Source of the DNA: Chloroflexi bacterium TMED70 | GTDB taxonomy: Bacteria > Chloroflexota > Dehalococcoidia > Lucifugimonadales > Lucifugimonadaceae | Assembly: GCA_002171675.1 (NCBI GenBank) | Contig: NHDX01000023.1 | Span: 7,353-21,735 of the forward strand | DNA: 14,383 nt | Reading direction: 5' to 3' | Shown: positions 1 to 7,111 of the stretch, in pieces | Position numbering within the stretch: position 1 is the stretch's first letter | Layout: each line of letters starts with the position of its first letter | Program-made: the position numbers and the translations under genes | The notes under the pieces: model-generated | Told to the model about the DNA's origin: nothing | The model's database searches: none | What the model saw: the letters and a program-made list of their open reading frames with translations, nothing else

Positions 1-564
1 TTAATATTAAGCGGGCTTTTCTTTTCAGCTAACTTATGGTTTTTTCCTAGAATAATAAGAGTTGGTATAGCTGATTTTATAAGACCTCAAAAGCCTTTTA
101 GAAAATTTCTTAACCTAATCACATCTCCAAGATTTGGATTGATTTTTTATATTATTTCTTTATGGACCTGGCATCTTCCAATTTTCTTCAACTATGCATT
201 AAATTATTCATTAGTACATAACCTTGAACATCTATCATTTTTACTTAGCGGAGTACTTTTTTGGTGGCCTGTTATCGGTTTAAGTATTGGTGCAAAAAAA
301 ATAAGCATTCCTATGAGAATAGTCTATTTGCTCTTAGCAGTAACCCCTACAGCAGTAGTTGCAGCATTCATAACTCTTGCAGATTCAGTTATTTATGGTG
401 AAGACATCCCTAGGTTACTTAATATTGCTGCGATAGAAGATCAGAAGATAGGAGGGCTTATAATGTGGATTCCTGGAAATACTATATTTATAGGTACATT
501 AACAGTACTATTCTTTAAGTGGTCCTATAAACAGAGTAAAGAGTCAAGAAAATATAAAGGTTAA
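1..564 (+). CDS. ctaG: caa3-type cytochrome c oxidase assembly factor, CtaG family (5' end outside window)
   Basis: The reading frame is open from base 1, so the gene starts before the window; 187 residues are visible. The protein is strongly hydrophobic with several membrane-spanning stretches. The motif WTWHLPIFFNYAL followed by HNLEHLSFLLSG and FWWPVIG is the histidine-rich pattern of the caa3_CtaG family, membrane proteins involved in maturing haem-copper oxidases, probably copper delivery. The C-terminus ends in a basic cytoplasmic-looking tail (KWSYKQSKESRKYKG). A TTG at 139 could be mistaken for a start, but coding similarity continues upstream of it (a membrane helix and the stretch RPQKPFRKFL), so it is internal. 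The stop codon overlaps the stop of the convergent gene on the other strand in a shared TTAA. Family assignment is from motif recognition. The partner oxidase genes are not in view. Confidence 0.8.
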   Translation, partial: LILSGLFFSANLWFFPRIIRVGIADFIRPQKPFRKFLNLITSPRFGLIFYIISLWTWHLPIFFNYALNYSLVHNLEHLSFLLSGVLFWWPVIGLSIGAKKISIPMRIVYLLLAVTPTAVVAAFITLADSVIYGEDIPRLLNIAAIEDQKIGGLIMWIPGNTIFIGTLTVLFFKWSYKQSKESRKYKG

Positions 565-992
565 TCGACCTGTGAAATAAAATACTCGTTAGTGACATTA
601 AGCATGCTACTAATAGTCTCATTGGTATAAGATTTTAAGTAGATTACTGTAGCCCAAGCTTTCTTAAGATTTTCTTCCATCTCAGAAATAGTCATTGGGT
701 TATTTTTATTAAGAATCAATATTCTAAAAACAGCTTCAATAAGAGACGTGCCTGGTAAAACATATTTTTTTAATAAATAATCTTCATTACTTTCTTCAGA
801 ATCATTTTTAATGTTAGAGATTTCATTATAAAGGTCATCTACAGACTTACCTAATAATTCTTTCTTTTTTGAAGGATCATCAAAAAATTTTTCTATAACT
901 AAAAAATTAAATGAAAGATTAGAATCTGCAAATTCTTCAACATTAATTTGATATTTTTCTAAACCAATCGCACTTTCATTATTAATTGTCAT
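561..992 (-). CDS. hypothetical protein, last gene of the pheST-moeA unit
   Basis: This 143-residue protein is not recognised. It is acidic, soluble-looking, and has no signal peptide or membrane segment. The N-terminal half (residues 1-70) is rich in Asp/Glu/Asn/Ser. The C-terminal half, from about residue 78, reads as helices: LIEAVFRILILNKNNPMTIS, then EMEENLKKAW, then a segment ending near the C-terminus. The pattern of a helix, then 'N-N-P-M-T-x-S-E-M', then another helix resembles the entry to a winged-helix fold, but this is only a guess. It starts at an ATG 3 bp after the moeA stop, so it is almost certainly co-transcribed with moeA, pheT and pheS. It ends in a 4-bp TTAA stop overlap with ctaG. 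The clean frame, position and compact spacing support a real gene; function is unknown. Confidence 0.75.
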   Translation of the reverse strand: MTINNESAIGLEKYQINVEEFADSNLSFNFLVIEKFFDDPSKKKELLGKSVDDLYNEISNIKNDSEESNEDYLLKKYVLPGTSLIEAVFRILILNKNNPMTISEMEENLKKAWATVIYLKSYTNETISSMLNVTNEYFISQVD

Positions 993-995
993 TAT

Positions 996-2303
996 TTATT
1001 CCTCATTATTCAATATATCTGAAATGTTCTCATTCCAATTAAACATTTCAACGTCTATTTTTTCGCCTTTCTTAAGTATATCAATATCTGATGGACATAT
1101 TGCTAAACCGTTGGCCTCGTGCATAGATGTTAAGACCCCTGAACTTTGGTTTTTTATAGGAACTGCGATTATTTTTGAAGAAGAGTCAACAATGACTTTT
1201 ACCCTAGAATATAATCTTCTACCATCGTGATTAATAATATCTGATTCTAAATTAGCTTTTATAATTGGCCTATTTCTTAAGGGCTTTCCCTTCATTTTAT
1301 CTATTGCATAACGCCCAAATTTTTCAAAAGCTATCATTGCACTAACTGGATTTCCTGGAACTCCTAAAAGGGGTATTTTTTTTCCATCAATAGTAATTAT
1401 TCCAAAAGCTAAAGGTTTTGCAGGTCTCATATTAACAGACCATAAATTAATATCTCCATTTTTATCTAAAACATCTTTTACAATGTCATAGTCACCTTTA
1501 GACACTCCTGCAGAGGTAACTATTAGATCAACATCTTTTAGCTTTGCAAGTTTTTTTTCAAGATCTTCTACCTTATCTAACGCATGTTTTTGAATTAATG
1601 GAGTTGCACCAAATTCCGTAACCAGAGAAGACAAGGTATAGGTATTTGAGTTATAGATTTTACCATCTTGATTTTTTTCACCCGGCTCTAACAATTCATT
1701 ACCAGTCGAAAGTATACCAATTATAGGTTTTCTTATTACAGACACCTTCTCACGCCCAATTGAGGCCATTACGCCTACAGTAGCTGAGGTGATCAATGAA
1801 CCCTTCTTGATAATAACTGATCCCTTTTTGATATCTTCACTTTTTTTTCTGATATTCTCTAAATTTTTAACACTGATTTTAATACCTATTTTATTTTTAT
1901 CATTATTTTCTAATTCATTAGTATCTTCAAAAGGAACTACAGCATCAGAACCTGATGGAATTGGTGCTCCAGTCATGATTCTTGAAGCTTGCCCTGGTGA
2001 CAGAGATAATTTAGGAATTGTTCCAGCAGGAATTTCTTCAATTACATCTAGATATATTATGTTTTCGTCATCCGCCTTTAATAAGTCATTCTTAATCACT
2101 GCATAGCCATCCATAGCAGAATTATCTAAAGGAGGAACATTGATTTCTGAAATAATATTTTCAGAAATAACACTTCCAACAGATTCTAAAATATTAATTT
2201 GAATAGGATTTAGAGTTTTGAATTTAGAAAGAATTTTTTCACGAGCATCTTCAACAGAAAGCATGTCTGCATGATAATGAGATTTTCTTTTTTTTTGATT
2301 CAT
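996..2303 (-). CDS. moeA: molybdopterin molybdenumtransferase
   Basis: MoeA inserts molybdate into adenylylated molybdopterin, the last common step of molybdenum cofactor synthesis in the cytoplasm. The 435-residue length is slightly above the usual ~400. The N-terminal MoeA domain carries the signature PPLDNSAMDGYA (residues 57-68). The central MoCF-binding (MogA-like) domain has GILSTGNELLEPGE, TSAGVSKGDYD and GVPGNPVSAMIAF, which hold the metal- and pterin-binding positions. The MoeA C-terminal beta domain fills the last ~75 residues. The first 13 residues (lysine- and histidine-rich) are an extension, so Met14 is a possible alternative start. I prefer the upstream ATG because AGAG lies about 10 bases before it and the gap from pheT is then 5 bp. 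A T9 tract on the plus strand (A9 in the mRNA) covers the Lys-rich start. A molybdoenzyme must be encoded elsewhere. Confidence 0.93.
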   Translation of the reverse strand: MNQKKRKSHYHADMLSVEDAREKILSKFKTLNPIQINILESVGSVISENIISEINVPPLDNSAMDGYAVIKNDLLKADDENIIYLDVIEEIPAGTIPKLSLSPGQASRIMTGAPIPSGSDAVVPFEDTNELENNDKNKIGIKISVKNLENIRKKSEDIKKGSVIIKKGSLITSATVGVMASIGREKVSVIRKPIIGILSTGNELLEPGEKNQDGKIYNSNTYTLSSLVTEFGATPLIQKHALDKVEDLEKKLAKLKDVDLIVTSAGVSKGDYDIVKDVLDKNGDINLWSVNMRPAKPLAFGIITIDGKKIPLLGVPGNPVSAMIAFEKFGRYAIDKMKGKPLRNRPIIKANLESDIINHDGRRLYSRVKVIVDSSSKIIAVPIKNQSSGVLTSMHEANGLAICPSDIDILKKGEKIDVEMFNWNENISDILNNEE

Positions 2304-2308
2304 TATGG

Positions 2309-4699
2309 TTAGTCTCTTATATAAGCATCTAATTGTTTTTTTAATTTGGAAAGTATATTTTTTTCAATCTTTTCTAAATTTTTTGAAGACAATGTGTCAT
2401 CGAAAGACTGGTAACTTATCCTTATTGATATACTTTTTTTATTTGAAGGAATTCCTTCTCCTTCATACGAATCAATAATAACTGATTCAACTACATATTT
2501 TTCAGACAAAATAATTTTATTTAGATCATCAAACTTAACATTTTTCTCAACAATTAGGGAAAGATCTCTATGTGCTTGCGGAAAGGTAGAAAATTCTTCA
2601 TAAATAACAGAAGATTTAGCCTTTATTAGTGAATCTAAATCAAGTTCAAAAATAACTACGTTGTATGAGTTGAAGTCTAATTCAGTTAATAATTTAGGAG
2701 AAATCTCTCCAATAAAACCAATATCTTTATTAATATTTTTATTAAAAAGCTTTGATGATTTCTGAAGATCAAACAAAGGATCAGTGTAATCTACAAATTC
2801 AACATTTATATTTAGCTTTTTTAATATGAATTCAACAATTCCTTTTATATCAAAATAATCTACTAAACCTTCTTCTTGATTCCAATTTAATTCATTACGA
2901 GTGCCTGCTAAAATTCCCGAAATCATAGTTTTTTCATTAATCTTAGATTGATCTTTATAAAAAACACTTCCTATTTCAAATAACTTAATAGGTTTTTTCC
3001 AGTAGTGAGTATTCCTAGAAGCATTAAGAAGTAGAGAGGGAATAATGCTTTTTCTTAAATAAGCATGTTCATTTGAAATAGGATTATCTAATTCAATTGA
3101 TTGGCCTAAATTAGAAATCAAGGGAGTGAAGCTTAACAATTTTTCAGATGTTGCAGAATAAGAAATTGTTTCAGTCAATCCAATGCCAACAAGAATATCT
3201 TGTAAAAATATTTTAGTGTCATATTCCTCATTTGGTTCCCATTTAGGAATTTCTCCTGATAGAAAAGATAAAGGTATATCATCGTAGCCTATTATTCTCG
3301 CAATTTCTTCATGAAGATCCTCAGAAATATTAATATCAGATCTCCAAAAAGGTTTATCAACTTGCCATGTAGATTCTTTAGCTGAAAAATCAAAAGTAAA
3401 ATCTAAGTTTTCTAAGGTATTACTAATTTTTTTATCATCTAAATCTAAACCTAAATGACTTTTAATTTTATCTTTTTTCAAAGGTATTTTTGATTTATTA
3501 TCAGATTGATTTTGACATAAATCTTCCATAAATCCTCTAGTTTTTCCACCTGCCAGTTCAATTATTAAATTCGCTGCTCTAGATAATGCAAATTCTGTAA
3601 TTTCAGGATTCAAATTTCTTTCAAATCTGATAGATGCTTCAGTAGAAAGATTTAATTTTTTTGAAGTATTTCTAATATATTGTGGATTGAAATTTGCAGA
3701 TTCTAAAAAGATTGTTTTTGTTTTATTATCAATCTCAGAATTTCTTCCTCCCATTATTCCTGCCAAACCAATTGATTGTTTTTCATCAGCAATAACTATA
3801 CTTTTACTTGGAAGCTCTCTTTCTTCTCCATCAAGAGTAATTAGTTTTTCTTTAGAGTTAGATTCTCTTACAAAAATCTTATCACCTGATATCTTATCCA
3901 AGTCAAATGCATGTAATGGTTGCCCTATTTCAAACATTACATAATTAGTTATATCTACTACATTATTGATTGGTCTTTCACCAATAGAAATCAGCTTTGA
4001 TTTTAACCAATCAGGAGAGTCAGTTATATTTACTGAATCAAGAATTATTCCTGAATATCTAGGACATATTTTTTCATCTGAAATTTCTACAATTCCTTTA
4101 GAATTATCTATAACAAACTCATTACTATACTTGAAGTTTAGTTTTGTAGAAAATTTTGCTGATAAGTCTCTAGCTAGGCCGACTATAGAAAGACAGTCAA
4201 CTCTATTGGGAGTTACGTCGATATCAAAAACAGTCTCTGAGAAATACTTATTTAGAGGATCTCCTATTAAAAAACTATTATCAAGAACCATTATTCCTTC
4301 ATGATCATCGCTCAATCCTAATTCTTTTTCTGAGCAAATCATACCTTCTGATATTTCTCCTCTAATTTTTGACTTTTTAATCTCAAAAGTAGAACCATTT
4401 TCTAAAGGTAATTTTGTTCCAGGAGTCGCCAAAAATATTTTTTGACCCTCTTCTATATTTGGAGCACCGCAAACTACTTGAATCTCATTATTACCATCAA
4501 AAACTATTGTTAATTTTAATTTATCAGCATTGGGATGAGTAATTATTTTTTTTATTTCAGCTACGATTACTCCATCAATGTTCCCTGATTTTTCAATTGA
4601 CTCTACTTCATTTCCAATCATGGTTAGATTTTCAGAAATTTCTTCTTCTGATTTTTTGAAAGTTATATATTCATTTAGCCAACTGATTGGAAGTTTCAT
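2309..4699 (-). CDS. pheT: phenylalanyl-tRNA synthetase beta subunit
   Basis: This is the large subunit of the alpha2-beta2 class II phenylalanyl-tRNA synthetase. Its 796 residues match the family norm (~790-810). Domains in order: N-terminal B1 segment; EMAP-type tRNA-binding fold at about 39-150 (THPNADKLKL, VVCGAPN, SEGMICSEKELGL); B3/4 editing domain at about 205-375, with CPRYSG and NNVVDITNYVMFEIGQPLHA; B5 domain at about 400-475; the catalytic-like core with DLHEEIARIIGYDDIP; and the C-terminal anticodon-binding ferredoxin-like (FDX-ACB) domain from about 700, beginning FSTFPQAHRDLSLIV. No domain appears missing, so it should both edit and bind tRNA. It starts at an ATG 3 bp after the pheS stop, consistent with translational coupling and equal subunit production. 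Confidence 0.97.
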   Translation of the reverse strand: MKLPISWLNEYITFKKSEEEISENLTMIGNEVESIEKSGNIDGVIVAEIKKIITHPNADKLKLTIVFDGNNEIQVVCGAPNIEEGQKIFLATPGTKLPLENGSTFEIKKSKIRGEISEGMICSEKELGLSDDHEGIMVLDNSFLIGDPLNKYFSETVFDIDVTPNRVDCLSIVGLARDLSAKFSTKLNFKYSNEFVIDNSKGIVEISDEKICPRYSGIILDSVNITDSPDWLKSKLISIGERPINNVVDITNYVMFEIGQPLHAFDLDKISGDKIFVRESNSKEKLITLDGEERELPSKSIVIADEKQSIGLAGIMGGRNSEIDNKTKTIFLESANFNPQYIRNTSKKLNLSTEASIRFERNLNPEITEFALSRAANLIIELAGGKTRGFMEDLCQNQSDNKSKIPLKKDKIKSHLGLDLDDKKISNTLENLDFTFDFSAKESTWQVDKPFWRSDINISEDLHEEIARIIGYDDIPLSFLSGEIPKWEPNEEYDTKIFLQDILVGIGLTETISYSATSEKLLSFTPLISNLGQSIELDNPISNEHAYLRKSIIPSLLLNASRNTHYWKKPIKLFEIGSVFYKDQSKINEKTMISGILAGTRNELNWNQEEGLVDYFDIKGIVEFILKKLNINVEFVDYTDPLFDLQKSSKLFNKNINKDIGFIGEISPKLLTELDFNSYNVVIFELDLDSLIKAKSSVIYEEFSTFPQAHRDLSLIVEKNVKFDDLNKIILSEKYVVESVIIDSYEGEGIPSNKKSISIRISYQSFDDTLSSKNLEKIEKNILSKLKKQLDAYIRD

Positions 4700-4702
4700 G
4701 AT

Positions 4703-5716
4703 TTATCTTACAAATTGACTCAAGAATCTAAGATCATTTATATGAAAATTTCTTATATCTTTTATTTTATTTTTTAACATTGATACTCTTTCTGGGCCTA
4801 TTCCAAATGCAAAACCACTAACCTCAGAAGGATCATATCCTACTCCACTAAGTACTTTAGGATGAACCATTCCAGCTCCTAAAATTTCTATCCACTTACC
4901 ATCCCATAAAATAGACATGTCAACACCTGGTTCTACAAAAGGGAAAAAATCACATCTAAATCTTACTTTTTGATCTGAACCAAAGATTTTTCTAGCCATT
5001 TCAAATAAAGTTCCTTTTAATTCAGAAAAAGAGATATCTTTATCAACAGCTAAACCTTCTATTTGATGGAATTCCCACTCATGAGTAGCATCAGTAGCCT
5101 CATATCTATAGCATTTTCCAGGAACAACAACTCTAATTGGAGGGTTTTTATTTTCCATTATTCTTGCCTGCATGGGTGAAGTATGAGTTCTGAGTAAATG
5201 TTTTTCACCTTCAGTTGACGCATTTAGCCAAATAGTATCCCATTGATCTCTAGCTGGGTGGTCAGATGGTATGTTTAGTAAATCAAAATTATATTTCTCT
5301 GTTTCAATTTCTTTACCTTCTAAAATTTCAAAGCCCATAGAACCAAATGCTTGACAAATTTCACGAATAATTAAAGTTGTTGGATGGTAGTTCCCTGAAG
5401 AAAGATTTAATCCTGGTAATGAGTTGTCGAAATAGCCAGATTTGTCCTCAATTTTATTAATATTATTTTTGTGATCTACAAAAGTTTTATTAAGTTGATC
5501 TTTTAGATCATTTATTTTTGGGCCAACTAATCTTTTATCATCATTTGGAATAGTTGCCAATATTTTCATTAGTGAAGATAATTTCCCATTTCTTCCCAGA
5601 TAGCTTATTCTCCAATTTTCTAATTGATCATCATCAGCATGCAATTTATCTAAATCACTCAGAGCAATTTGCTTTAGTTCATCGATTTCACTTAGTATTG
5701 ATTCAGTATTGGTCAA
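4703..5716 (-). CDS. pheS: phenylalanyl-tRNA synthetase alpha subunit
   Basis: This is the catalytic subunit, which activates phenylalanine and transfers it to tRNA-Phe. Its 337 residues are typical. Residues 1-90 form the N-terminal tRNA-binding coiled coil (PheRS_N). The class II core follows: HPARDQWDT (153-161), RTHTSPMQAR (176-185), CYRYEATDATHEWEFHQIEG (202-221, motif 2), GAGMVHPKVL (280-289) and GIGPER (305-310, motif 3). The chosen start is TTG: AGGAA sits 7 bases before it, and the residues after it align as a normal PheS N-terminus. It is the first gene of pheS-pheT-moeA-unknown. A perfect TATAAT on the minus strand lies about 30 bases upstream, so this operon probably starts transcription there. 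No T-box or phenylalanine-rich leader peptide is evident upstream. Confidence 0.96.
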   Translation of the reverse strand: MTNTESILSEIDELKQIALSDLDKLHADDDQLENWRISYLGRNGKLSSLMKILATIPNDDKRLVGPKINDLKDQLNKTFVDHKNNINKIEDKSGYFDNSLPGLNLSSGNYHPTTLIIREICQAFGSMGFEILEGKEIETEKYNFDLLNIPSDHPARDQWDTIWLNASTEGEKHLLRTHTSPMQARIMENKNPPIRVVVPGKCYRYEATDATHEWEFHQIEGLAVDKDISFSELKGTLFEMARKIFGSDQKVRFRCDFFPFVEPGVDMSILWDGKWIEILGAGMVHPKVLSGVGYDPSEVSGFAFGIGPERVSMLKNKIKDIRNFHINDLRFLSQFVR

Positions 5717-5722
5717 AATATA

Positions 5723-5727
5723 TTCCT
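5723..5727 (-). promoter_or_regulatory. ribosome binding site of pheS (supports TTG start)
   Basis: On the minus strand AGGAA precedes the TTG codon at 5716-5714, with a seven-base spacer after AGGA. This is good Shine-Dalgarno spacing and is the reason TTG is taken as the start although it is a rare start codon. Confidence 0.6.
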
Positions 5728-5743
5728 ATTGATTACAGTATAA

Positions 5744-5749
5744 ATTATA
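5744..5749 (-). promoter_or_regulatory. candidate -10 box for the pheS operon
   Basis: The minus strand reads TATAAT, a perfect sigma-70-type -10 box, about 28 bases before the pheS start codon. No good -35 hexamer lies 16-18 bases upstream. An alternative farther pair is TTGAGT (5816-5811) and TACAAA with a 17-base spacer, each matching four of six consensus positions. AT-rich sequence produces such matches by chance, so confidence is low. Confidence 0.35.
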
Positions 5750-5766
5750 TTTCAAATATATTGAAA
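5750..5766. promoter_or_regulatory. small dyad TTTCAA-N5-TTGAAA next to the pheS -10 box
   Basis: A perfect 6-5-6 inverted repeat directly abuts the candidate TATAAT of pheS on its upstream side, in the -10/-35 spacer where repressor sites are common. No regulator can be named, and chance is possible in AT-rich DNA. Confidence 0.3.
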
Positions 5767-5864
5767 ATTTCCATAAAAAGTAACTTATTTGTAATTTTTC
5801 GGTAGTTTATACTCAATTTATTCTAATTGAATTATTTATAAAGTGGTATTTTCCTTCTGGATAG

Positions 5865-5872
5865 TATATAAA
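5865..5872 (+). promoter_or_regulatory. candidate -10 region for the DUF5679-like gene
   Basis: TATATAAA lies about 43 bases before the ATG at 5915 and would start transcription near 5879. It falls in an imperfect tandem repeat (5864-5877 and 5878-5890, each GTATA-A-containing). No convincing -35 is seen upstream, so this is a weak prediction. Confidence 0.25.
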
Positions 5873-5914
5873 TAACAGTATAAATAATCAAAGGTCTAGG
5901 AACCGGAGGTTCAA

Positions 5915-6058
5915 ATGGAAGCTTATTGCATGAAATGCAAGGGGAAACAGACAATGTCTAATCCTCAAGAAATAACTATGAAAAATGGTAGGCCTGCTAC
6001 ACAAGGCGTATGCCCAGTTTGTGGAACTAAAATGTTCAAGATTGGTAAAGCATCATAG
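5915..6058 (+). CDS. DUF5679-like four-cysteine zinc-ribbon protein (47 aa)
   Basis: This is a small complete gene of 47 codons. A strong Shine-Dalgarno site, GGAGGT at 5905-5910, lies four bases before the ATG, which is good evidence that it is translated. The protein begins MEAYCMKCKGK and carries CPVCGTKM near its end, giving two CxxC pairs (Cys5/Cys8 and Cys33/Cys36) suited to bind one zinc ion. The middle reads NGRPATQGVC. I recognise the pattern as DUF5679, short proteins I associate with Chloroflexota; their role is not known to me. A nucleic-acid- or protein-binding zinc ribbon is a reasonable inference only. It stands alone: divergent from pheS, and separated from the next gene by 95 bases with two inverted repeats. 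It is therefore probably its own transcript, with some read-through possible. Confidence 0.88.
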   Translation: MEAYCMKCKGKQTMSNPQEITMKNGRPATQGVCPVCGTKMFKIGKAS

Positions 6059-6064
6059 TTTAAA

Positions 6065-6083
6065 TTTGTATATTTTATACAAA
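6065..6083. repeat. inverted repeat TTTGTATA-TTT-TATACAAA
   Basis: A perfect 8-bp inverted repeat with a 3-base loop lies seven bases after the stop of the DUF5679-like gene. It could form a small RNA hairpin or be a protein-binding dyad. It has no T-run after it, so it is not a terminator by itself on the plus strand. Confidence 0.45.
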
Positions 6084-6090
6084 ATATCAA

Positions 6091-6136
6091 AAACGAAATT
6101 GCAAAAAAAACGATTGTTTTTTTTGCAGTTTTGTTT
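6091..6136 (+). terminator. long A/T hairpin, probable terminator or attenuator ahead of the AKR-trpS-trp unit
   Basis: Arms 6091-6111 and 6116-6136 pair over 21 bp around a GATT loop, with only two G-T wobbles. The inner 11 bp (GCAAAAAAAAC with GTTTTTTTTGC) are perfect. The T-rich stretch 6127-6136 could act as the U-tail of a shorter hairpin at 6101-6126, and the mirrored A-run makes it potentially bidirectional. It follows the DUF5679-like gene but ends only 17 bases before the aldo/keto reductase ATG. If it terminates, the downstream promoter must lie inside or upstream of it, so partial read-through is likely. Confidence 0.5.
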
Positions 6137-6153
6137 AAAACAGGATGTGAAAT

Positions 6154-7089
6154 ATGAAAAATAATACTTTCGGTAAGACTGGTGCTAATGTAAGTAAACT
6201 AGGATTAGGTTTAGCACAGGTTGGATTCCAACTAGGTTTTGATGGATTTAAAGAAGCAGATAGAATTTTAAATTTTAGCCTTGATAATGGCATAAATTTT
6301 TTAGATACCGCAGCAATGTATATTGATAGTGAATCAATAGTGGGTAAATCAGTAGGACACAGAAGAGAAGAATATTTTTTAGCTACAAAAGCTGGAACAG
6401 GAAGGACTACCTCTCCTGATTCTGAGTGGACTTATGAAAAGATTAAGACATCTGTAGAAAAAAGCTTAAAAAACTTAAAAACAGACGTTATTGATTTAGT
6501 TCAATTACACTCATGCGAAACTCATCTTTTGGAACAAGGTGATGTAATAAGAGCTTTACAGGATTGTAAAATAGAAGGTAAAACTAGATTTATTGGATAT
6601 TCAGGTGATAACGAAGCCGCTGATTGGGCTGTTAGATCAAACTTATTTGATACTTTGCAAACAAGTTATAGCTTATCTGACCAAAGAGCTCGAAGTAGAA
6701 ATATTTTATCTGAAGCTAAAAACAGGAACCTTGGAGTTATAGCAAAAAGACCAATAGGTAATGCAGCTTTGTTAGGCGTAAGGAATCATAGAAATAATTC
6801 AACTCATGAATCCTTTGGGAGCGCATATGATGAATACTTCAAAAGAGTTTTAAAAATGTCAGATGAGTTAGATATTGATCTGAATAATATTGATACCATA
6901 GAGCTATCTATGGCATTCTCTTTGTTAAAAGATGAAATACATGTTCTAATAATTGGTTCAAAAAATTCATCGCATGTTGAAGAAAATATTAAATTTATGT
7001 CCGAAAAAATTGATAAATATAAAAATACTGTAAAAGAGTATGAAAAAATATTTGAAAAATTAGATGAAAATTGGAGACAATTAACTTAA
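6154..7089 (+). CDS. aldo/keto reductase
   Basis: This 311-residue protein belongs to the aldo/keto reductase superfamily, NADPH-dependent carbonyl reductases with a TIM-barrel fold. The catalytic tetrad is visible: Asp51 and Tyr56 in FLDTAAMY, Lys79 in LATKAG and His119 in LVQLHS. The N-terminus (FGKTGANVSKLGLGLAQVG) is the usual first barrel strand. The cofactor region near the end includes VLIIGSKNSSHVEENI, resembling the family's IPG(A/T)xxxxHlxeN motif. The start is supported by AGGA at 6142-6145, eight bases before the ATG. It precedes trpS by 22 bp on the same strand, so it is probably in the same transcript. Nothing in the sequence gives its substrate, and a role in tryptophan metabolism is not implied by the family. 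It is soluble, with no signal peptide. Confidence 0.92.
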   Translation: MKNNTFGKTGANVSKLGLGLAQVGFQLGFDGFKEADRILNFSLDNGINFLDTAAMYIDSESIVGKSVGHRREEYFLATKAGTGRTTSPDSEWTYEKIKTSVEKSLKNLKTDVIDLVQLHSCETHLLEQGDVIRALQDCKIEGKTRFIGYSGDNEAADWAVRSNLFDTLQTSYSLSDQRARSRNILSEAKNRNLGVIAKRPIGNAALLGVRNHRNNSTHESFGSAYDEYFKRVLKMSDELDIDLNNIDTIELSMAFSLLKDEIHVLIIGSKNSSHVEENIKFMSEKIDKYKNTVKEYEKIFEKLDENWRQLT

Positions 7090-7111
7090 TATAAAATTTA
7101 ATAAACTATTC

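Larger units (their letters stand above)
5717..5914. other. divergent intergenic region between pheS and the DUF5679-like gene
   Basis: These 198 bases separate the leftward pheS operon from the rightward small zinc-ribbon gene. They contain no credible open reading frame, tRNA or structured leader. Inside are the pheS -10 candidate and dyad, and the rightward promoter candidate around 5865-5872. An 11-mer, ACAGTATAAAT, occurs twice in the same orientation (5735-5745 and 5875-5885), near each end. The rest is plain AT-rich sequence. Confidence 0.6.

Noticed and set aside
139..141. TTG at 139 as the start of the CtaG-family gene
   Set aside because: The frame is open to base 1 and upstream residues read as a membrane helix and loop typical of the family, so the gene continues from outside the window.
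1789..2106. Hydrophobic-looking open frames antisense to moeA and pheT
   Set aside because: They are Ile/Leu/Phe/Ser-rich products expected when Lys/Asp/Glu-rich genes are read backwards. The sense strand has clear family motifs throughout.
6059..6153. Classic trp attenuator or T-box riboswitch upstream of the trp unit
   Set aside because: There is no short reading frame with Trp codons, no T-box consensus and no specifier loop; only simple inverted repeats are visible.
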